A DNA stretch of 64,000 nt from contig SKCR01036778.1 in the NCBI GenBank assembly GCA_019454045.1, forward strand, positions 186,001-250,000. Reading direction: 5' to 3'. Below are positions 58,590 to 64,000 of this stretch, piece after piece. Source of the stretch: Zanthoxylum bungeanum (lineage: Eukaryota > Streptophyta > Magnoliopsida > Sapindales > Rutaceae). Numbering within the stretch: position 1 is the stretch's first letter; every line of letters starts with the position of its first letter. The notes under the pieces are model-generated. The model worked only from the letters and a program-made list of their open reading frames with translations. It did no database searches and was not told where the DNA came from. The position numbers and the translations under genes were made by a program.

Positions 58590-59867
58590 ATGGAACATTA
58601 TTGGGCAATTGAAAGATTACGAGCTTTACTATAAGAAGATACACCCCAAATCAGGGAGCAACAGTCCAAATTTTTGAGGCCTGTTGTCCAGCCCAACAAT
58701 TATCCTTGGATGTCAGAACCAATCAATACAACATTTTCTCAACATAACACAATAGGGAGATGTGAGATATGTGATGATAACCACCCGAGCAATCGATGCA
58801 TATACCTCTCAGGGTGGCAGAAATATCAAAATCCTTCAAGCTATGATGAACCAGCATATTTCACTAACCTGTATTCTCTATCTTATCCACCATCAACCTA
58901 TGATCTTCATTAAGAACCAGAACCATAAGAGGAAGGTTGGGTAATTGACATGCTCAAAGATTGGATCAAGAAACAAGACGAAAAGTTGGATGCAATGACT
59001 GAAATATTTCAGAGTCAAATAGAGGACCAAGTAGCAACTTTACAAAGAATAACAGATCAAGCGAGACAATTAATAGAAAACCTGAGCTACATACCTCAAG
59101 GAGCATTTCCAGATGAAACTGACGAAGTCTTCGAGTACCAAGCATTTCATAATGACACCTTAACAGAGAAAGAGGCTGATCAGTATCAAGAACCAGAGGT
59201 ATCAGTTCAGGAGCTCGAACCAGCAAATCTCGATTTGATTTTTTTTTATTCATCAGACTCTGATGATGAACAAGAACCAGAGCTGTTTGTACCAACTACA
59301 AATGAGGATGAAACTCTGTATTCTCAAAATGAAGATCTTGGATCATGCATTGCACTGATATTTGAAGAAGAGCTACATGAGCCAGACATATCAACCACAG
59401 ATGATGAAGACCTAAAATCGGATACATCTTTCCATCCTCAAGTTGACACTTATGGAGCATGCATTTCACAGATGACAGATGAAGAGCTGAATGCGGAAAT
59501 TTTAAAATACATATGTGAAGAAAATGTGGAGCAACATGCAAAGCAAATGAAGGAGCAAGTGTCTGACCATATTGAAGATCTCATGCATTCAGAAGAAACA
59601 TCACTGTTTTGGAGAGTACAAATCAAAGATATTGCCCAGAAGCTTGATATTCCATTCAAAGTCAAGCACCATATGAGACCTCCTAATTTTATTTCTTTCT
59701 TTCCAGGAACCACTGAAACGACTAAGTTTAAAAAAATTGCACAAGCACTGAATGAGACAAATTCTTTTTGCCACTTTACCATTGGAAGAGACCCATCAAA
59801 AGCAACGCTCACGAGATTGTCTTTAAACAAACAACCAAAACCACGAGGAAACCTCATTGACAGATAG
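58590..59867 (+). pseudogene. Athila-2 ORF: zinc-knuckle-like plus long acidic region, three stops
   Basis: One frame of 425 codons from ATG 58590 to TAG 59865-59867, broken by TAA at 58632-58634, 58911-58913 and about 58926-58928; the 305 codons from 58950 are open. Near residue 60 a C-x2-C-x4-H-x4-C zinc knuckle (C-E-I-C...H-P-S-N-R-C) suggests a gag C-terminal origin. A coiled-coil stretch follows (W-I-K-K-Q-D-E-K-L...I-T-D-Q-A-R-Q-L-I), then about 150 residues very rich in Glu and Asp, then a more basic end (F-K-V-K-H-H-M-R-P-P-N-F, P-K-P-R-G-N-L-I). I do not recognise the acidic and C-terminal parts. It occupies the place where pol should be. Function unknown. Confidence 0.7.
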
Positions 59868-60272
59868 ATTTCAGTCACGTCTGGCTGAAGACGAAAAATT
59901 TAGCGCTAGCAGGGAGGCAACCCATGTAATTTGTTGTAATTTCTGTTTTCATATTTTGTGTTTACATGTTGTAGAGTTTTTAATTTTGTATGATATTTTC
60001 ATGGATAAGCACAAACGGAGCATTTAAAACATGGGGAATGGTGTTTGACAATCACAAATATGAGAGTCAATTCATTTGTGATGGCTGAGTAAGGAGTGGA
60101 TTCTTGAGACGCATCCTAATGGATTTATATACCAAACGAGTGGCGTATTGCGTACACAATTCTGTTGCCTTAATAATTGATTTGATTTGCTTTTCTGTTG
60201 TATTTATCTTTATTTTCGCTGACAGGATCCAAATTTTTTTTACTTTCACGATATATTTTACTGTTTAACTAA
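59868..60272 (+). other. Athila-2 post-ORF sequence
   Basis: Starts with TTTCAGTCACGTCTGGCTGAAG and GGGAGGCAACCCA, a hallmark found after Athila pol. After that AT-rich, non-coding, ending at the CACTA insertion and its TAA target copy (60270-60272). Confidence 0.65.
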
Positions 60273-60599
60273 CACTACAAGAAAACTGCCAAATAGCGAC
60301 GGAAAAATGTGTAGCTAATTCGTCGCTAATTTACCACTAGCGACAGAAAAATTTCATCTCTATTTTGTTGGTCGAAAAAAAAATAGCAACGGAAATATTC
60401 AATTTGTCGCTAAAGTTAGCGACGAATGGAAATTCTGTCTCTATATAGCGACGGTTAGTATTCCGTCGCTAAATAGCAACGAAAAATTTCGTTTCTATTT
60501 AGAGACGGAATTTCTATCTGTCGCTAAATAGCGATTGAAATTTTGTTTCTATTTAGCGACAGAATATTTCCGTAGCTATTCCGTAGCTATAATTATTTT

Positions 60600-61080
60600 T
60601 GAAAAAAAAATTAAAAACTAAAATTTTAAAATTTTAGAGAGGCGGGAAATTTAAAATTTTAAAAATATTTAGCGACAGAATATTTCCGTAGCTATAAATT
60701 TTTTTTGAAAAAAAATTAAAAAATTAAAAATTTTAAAATTTTAGAGAGGCGGGAAATTTAGAATTTTAAAAATATTTAGCGACAGAATATTTCCGTAGCT
60801 ATATTTGTTTTTTGAAAAAAAATTAAAAATGAAAATTTTAAAATTTTAGAGAGGCGGGAATTTAAAATTTTAAAAATATATGATACTCTTAAAATTTTTA
60901 GAAATGAAAAAATTTTAAAATTTTAGAAAGGAAAAAAATTAAAATTTTAGAAAGGCAAATTTTTTTAAATTTTAGAGAGGTGTGAAATTTTATAATTATA
61001 CAGATATGAAAAATTTATAAATTGTAGAGATATGAAATTTATAAATTTTAGATAAGGGAAAATTTTAAAAATTTTGAATG
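60600..61080. repeat. Approx. 120-bp tandem repeats inside the CACTA element
   Basis: Three good units of TTTAGCGACAGAATATTTCC, a GAAAAAAAATTAAAAA stretch and TTTTAGAGAGGCGGGAAATTT (near 60555, 60667, 60773), then decayed ones. Confidence 0.8.
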
Positions 61081-61755
61081 GTATAAAATTGTAAAAAAGT
61101 GGATTTTTTAATTGTTATATATACATCTTCAATTATACAAGATATCGTAATGTCCACCGTGAGCTTCGACACACCATAACCCATTTACGAAATGTCCACC
61201 GTTTGTTTCTTAAGAAATTTTAAAAGAGGGGATAAGAAAAATGAGAGATTGATAATGAGAGTTGAGGTATGAAAAAATTTGATAGTATAAGAAATTGAGT
61301 AAGAAAATTTTGGATGGTGTATTGGAGTTGAGAGTTAAAAAGATTATGATGTATATATAGAGGAAAAAAATAAGAGAAGCGGGAAGATTTGTAAATTTTG
61401 TAGACATTTGAAATTTTCACAAGGCGGAATTTTTTTTGAAATTTGACAAAAATTAGCAACGGAATAGATATTCCGTTTCTATTTAGCGACGGAAAATCCG
61501 TCTCTATTTTTTTTTAAAAAAAAAAAGTGCCGCCGAAAGGAATAAATTTTGTGGGGATTGAAAATTTTAAAACTTAGCGACGGAATAGAAACGAAATAAT
61601 TCTGTTTCTAATTATCAATAAAAATTAAAAATTAGCTACGGAATTGATATTCCGTTTCTAATTAGCGACGAAATTTTAATTTCGTTTCTAATTAGCGACG
61701 GAGGAATTCCGTTTCTAATTAACAAAAAAAATTAAAATAAAAATAAAAATTTAAG

Positions 61756-61942
61756 ATTAGAAACGAAATTGAAATTTCGTTTCTAATTAGCTACGGAATT
61801 GAAATTCCGTTTCTAATTAGCGACAGAATTTTAATTCCGTTTCTAATTAGCGACGGAACAATTCCGTTTCTAATTAACAAAAAAATTTAAAATAAAAATA
61901 AAAATTTAAGATTAGAAACGGAATTGAAATTCCGTTTCTAAT
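61756..61942. repeat. Two 15-bp perfect palindromes with compensatory differences
   Basis: 61756-61787 has arm ATTAGAAACGAAATT and 61911-61942 has arm ATTAGAAACGGAATT, each with a GA centre and a fully complementary second arm. The single difference between the two is matched on both arms. Confidence 0.92.
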
Positions 61943-62019
61943 TAGCTACGGAATTGAAATTTCGTTTCTAATTAGCGACGGAATTTCAATTCCGTAGCTA
62001 ATGTTAAATTTTTATTTTT

Positions 62020-62930
62020 ATAATTAGTGATAAGATAGTCTAACACTGCATCTCCGAGAAATTCCAGCCGCTGCAATTGCAAAGCAGGTATTACAATAGA
62101 GCTTACCCAACATTAAGAAAACACAACATTCATTGGAAAGGGAAATAATGCCTATATGCTGCCACTAATATCACAAGGACACTGTATGAGCGGGGCATAA
62201 ACATTCTTTATTATAACCATCATCACAAAAAATGTAACATTTTATTAAACAAAAGATTAAATATGGGTCTGGTTTGTTAATCAACACTTATATAGTTGCA
62301 ATTAAATAGTAATTTTATTAGAAATATAATAGCTCAATTTAATATTTAATTTCATTAAATTAGTATTGTTTAAAATCTTCTTATTTGAAAAATTAAGCCG
62401 ACATGAAAAATATTTGATTTTTAAAAATAAAAAACTGAAATTAAAAAAAAAACATATATAACATAAGAAAATGAAAATAAAACTTGAAAGGCAAAGTGGC
62501 AAAAGTATAGGCAACCTGCTGATTTATTTTACTAAAAATAGGATACATTTGTTGGAGACAAAAAGAGTAATTTTGATTTGAATTAGAATGCCGAATCGGT
62601 ATTTCATTTTATTTTTTAAAAGCAAAAGTACGATAGGCATCTTTGTTGATTTATTTTATTAAAATTATGATAGAGTAGTATAATTTATAGATTTTGATTT
62701 CAATTATAATACTAAAAGTGATTAATATTTGTTTTGTTTGATTGTTTTTTTTTGATAAATATGTACATGGAAATATACTTTTTAAATTATTATTTTTTTA
62801 AATTGTGCATAATAGATTTTGATATTAATAAAAATAGTGAAAGGGATTAATAATTGTTTTTTTTTGTTCCATGTATACGGTATGGCAGTATATGTTTTAA
62901 ATTATTATTATTGTTTAAATTATTATTAAA
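62020..62930. other. CACTA central region, nothing coding
   Basis: AT-rich, free of the subterminal words. It carries no transposase and no captured gene that I can identify. Confidence 0.6.
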
Positions 62931-63664
62931 ATAAAAATAAAAATAAAATTTAAAATTAGCGACGGAATGTAAATTACGTTTCTAATTAGCGACGGAATTT
63001 TAATTCCGTTTCTAATTACCGAAGGAATAATTCCGTTTCTACTTAACAAAAAAATTTAAATTAAAATTAAAATTTAACATTAGCTACGGAATTGAAATTC
63101 TGTTTCTAATAAGCGACGGAATTTTAATTCAGTTTCTAATTAGCGACGGAACAATTCCATTTCTAATTAACAAAAAAAATAAAAATAAAAATAAAATTTA
63201 ACATTAGCTACGGAATTGAAATGCCGTTTCTAATTAGCGACGAAATTAAAATTCCGTTTCTAATTAACAAAAAAAAAAAATAAATTTTTAAATTAGCGAC
63301 CTAATTGAAATTCCGTTTCTAATTAGCGACAGAATTTGAATTTCATTTCTAATTAGCGATGGAATTTGAATTCCGTTTCGGATTAGCGACGGAAAAATTC
63401 CGTTTCTAAACAAAATTAGCAACAGAATAGTAATCCGTCTCTAATTAGCGACGGATTTTCATTTCCGTCTCTAATTTAGAGATGAATTTTTTTTTGTCAC
63501 TAAATTCCGTCCCTAATTTCATTATCCGTTTCAATTTCGTCGTTAAATTTTGAAACGAAATATTCCGTCGTTAAATTCCGTCGCTAAAACTGTAATTTCT
63601 TGTAGTGTAATAATTGTCATTTGACAGATACTGGTGCTATTATTACTCACCCTTTTTCAGGTGC

Positions 63665-63670
63665 TATAAA
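63665..63670 (+). promoter_or_regulatory. LOG gene TATA box
   Basis: TATAAA in GCTATAAATTCAACTC, 61 bases before the ATG and only 57 bases after the CACTA end. The leader would be about 35 bases. The upstream promoter must lie in or beyond the transposon. Confidence 0.5.
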
Positions 63671-63730
63671 TTCAACTCATCATTGCACTCTTGAAGGCAT
63701 CCAGATTTGAGAAAGAAATACATAAAAAAA

Positions 63731-64000
63731 ATGGAAGCAACTTCAAGAAGACAAGTTGTAAACATCTGTGTGTTTTGTGGTACTAGTGCTAGGTCTAAAC
63801 TAGAATTCGTTGCGGCAGCACAGGAATTGGGTAGAGTCATAGCTGAAAGAAATAAGCACCTAGTATATGGCGGTGGCAATCTTGGACTAATGAGGTACGT
63901 TTCAAGGGTTGTACAAGAAGGAGGTAGTCAAGTTATGGGAATCATCCCAAAACCCTTGGCAGAGGAGAATCTTATAGGACAATCAAACGGAGAGGAACTT
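63731..64000 (+). CDS. LOG-family cytokinin riboside 5'-monophosphate phosphoribohydrolase, 5' part
   Basis: 90 codons open to the window edge. The start context is AAAAAAAATGG. Residues 12-16 I-C-V-F-C-G, then Y-G-G-G-N-L-G-L-M (46-54), V-S-R-V-V-Q-E-G-G (57-65) and M-G-I-I-P-K (69-74) follow the order of plant LOG proteins, which release active cytokinin bases from their nucleotides in the cytosol and nucleus. The catalytic P-G-G-x-G-T-x-x-E motif would lie beyond the edge. Odd points: residue 55 is Arg where the family has Gly after G-L-M, and no intron interrupts the 270 bases although plant LOG genes are usually multi-exon (recalled). A good donor-like AG|GTACGT lies at 63893-63900. It may be a functional divergent member or a retrocopy. 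Confidence 0.85.
   Translation, partial: MEATSRRQVVNICVFCGTSARSKLEFVAAAQELGRVIAERNKHLVYGGGNLGLMRYVSRVVQEGGSQVMGIIPKPLAEENLIGQSNGEEL

Larger units (their letters stand above)
56510..60272 (+). mobile_element. Athila-2: partial non-autonomous Athila-like element
   Basis: Plus-strand 5' LTR (56510-58461), degenerate Athila-type primer site (58468-58485), an ORF with a zinc-knuckle-like motif, then directly the GGGAGGCAACCCA motif (59910-59922) that follows the pol stop in many Athila-type elements. Pol is absent. No 3' LTR is seen before the CACTA element and the LOG gene, so the right end is lost. Confidence 0.75.
60273..63607. mobile_element. Non-autonomous CACTA (En/Spm) transposon
   Basis: 3335 bp. 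Ends CACTACAAGAAA and TTTCTTGTAGTG are exact 12-bp inverted repeats, flanked by TAA on both sides (60270-60272, 63608-63610), the 3-bp duplication of CACTA elements. Both subterminal regions (60300-60590, 61450-62000 and 62950-63590) are full of TAGCGACGGA and TCCGTTTCTAATT words in both directions, the type of site bound by En/Spm-like transposase. There is no transposase ORF. Confidence 0.93.

Noticed and set aside
59296..59878. Antisense ORFs of 81 and 142 codons opposite the Athila-2 ORF
   Set aside because: Shadows of the sense frame. The GAA/GAT-rich sense strand makes the antisense Phe/Ile/Leu-rich and open.
60273..63607. Gene captured within the CACTA element
   Set aside because: The interior is AT-rich repeat and short ORFs rich in Phe, Ile and Lys; nothing resembles a protein domain.

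Overview
The window reads as nuclear DNA of a flowering plant, probably a eudicot. It has long nested LTR retrotransposons (Copia, Ogre/Tat-like and Athila-like Gypsy), hAT and CACTA DNA transposons, and two ordinary plant genes: an mTERF-family gene with a GT-AG intron and the first 90 codons of a LOG-type cytokinin-activation gene. There is no bacterial operon, CRISPR array, rRNA or tRNA gene. I do not name a species.

Layout. 1-15442: a plus-strand Copia element (Copia-1, its 5' LTR cut by the window edge) sits in the 3' part of a minus-strand Ogre/Tat-like element (Ogre-A), which abuts a minus-strand Gypsy LTR fragment (15448-19285). 19286-20232: unassigned, hairpin-rich. 20233-30243: a minus-strand Athila-like element (two partial LTRs, broken gag) interrupted by a truncated Copia (Copia-2, 22486-27009). 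30244-52440: an older minus-strand LTR into which a complete Ogre/Tat-like element (Ogre-B, 31393-52039, TSD GAGTC) inserted; Ogre-B is itself interrupted by a minus-strand Copia (Copia-3, about 35630-45457, TSD ACAAG). 52441-53621: degenerate repeat and a hAT MITE inside another hAT MITE. 53622-56509: the mTERF gene and its flank, with a SINE-like piece. 56510-60272: part of a second Athila-like element with an unusual acidic ORF. 60273-63607: a non-autonomous CACTA element (TSD TAA). 63608-64000: LOG promoter and 5' coding part.

How it fits together. No element in the window could supply its own transposition proteins. Copia-1 and Copia-3 share the same lesions in protease and reverse transcriptase, and Ogre-A and Ogre-B share the same loss of nearly all pol, so both families seem to have spread as non-autonomous lineages using proteins made elsewhere. 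Ogre-B's LTRs are almost equal in length (3430 and 3431 bp) and look very similar, so it is young; Copia-3 is younger still.

The most unusual signal is not a gene. The Copia LTRs and leaders are packed with short perfect hairpins whose stems differ but whose loop is nearly always TGG or TAG on the element's sense strand. A separate Gypsy LTR fragment has nine back-to-back hairpins, several with one shared loop and covarying stems (15811-16078). The CACTA interior has 15-bp palindromes with compensatory changes. All this was read by eye and needs a computed null model.
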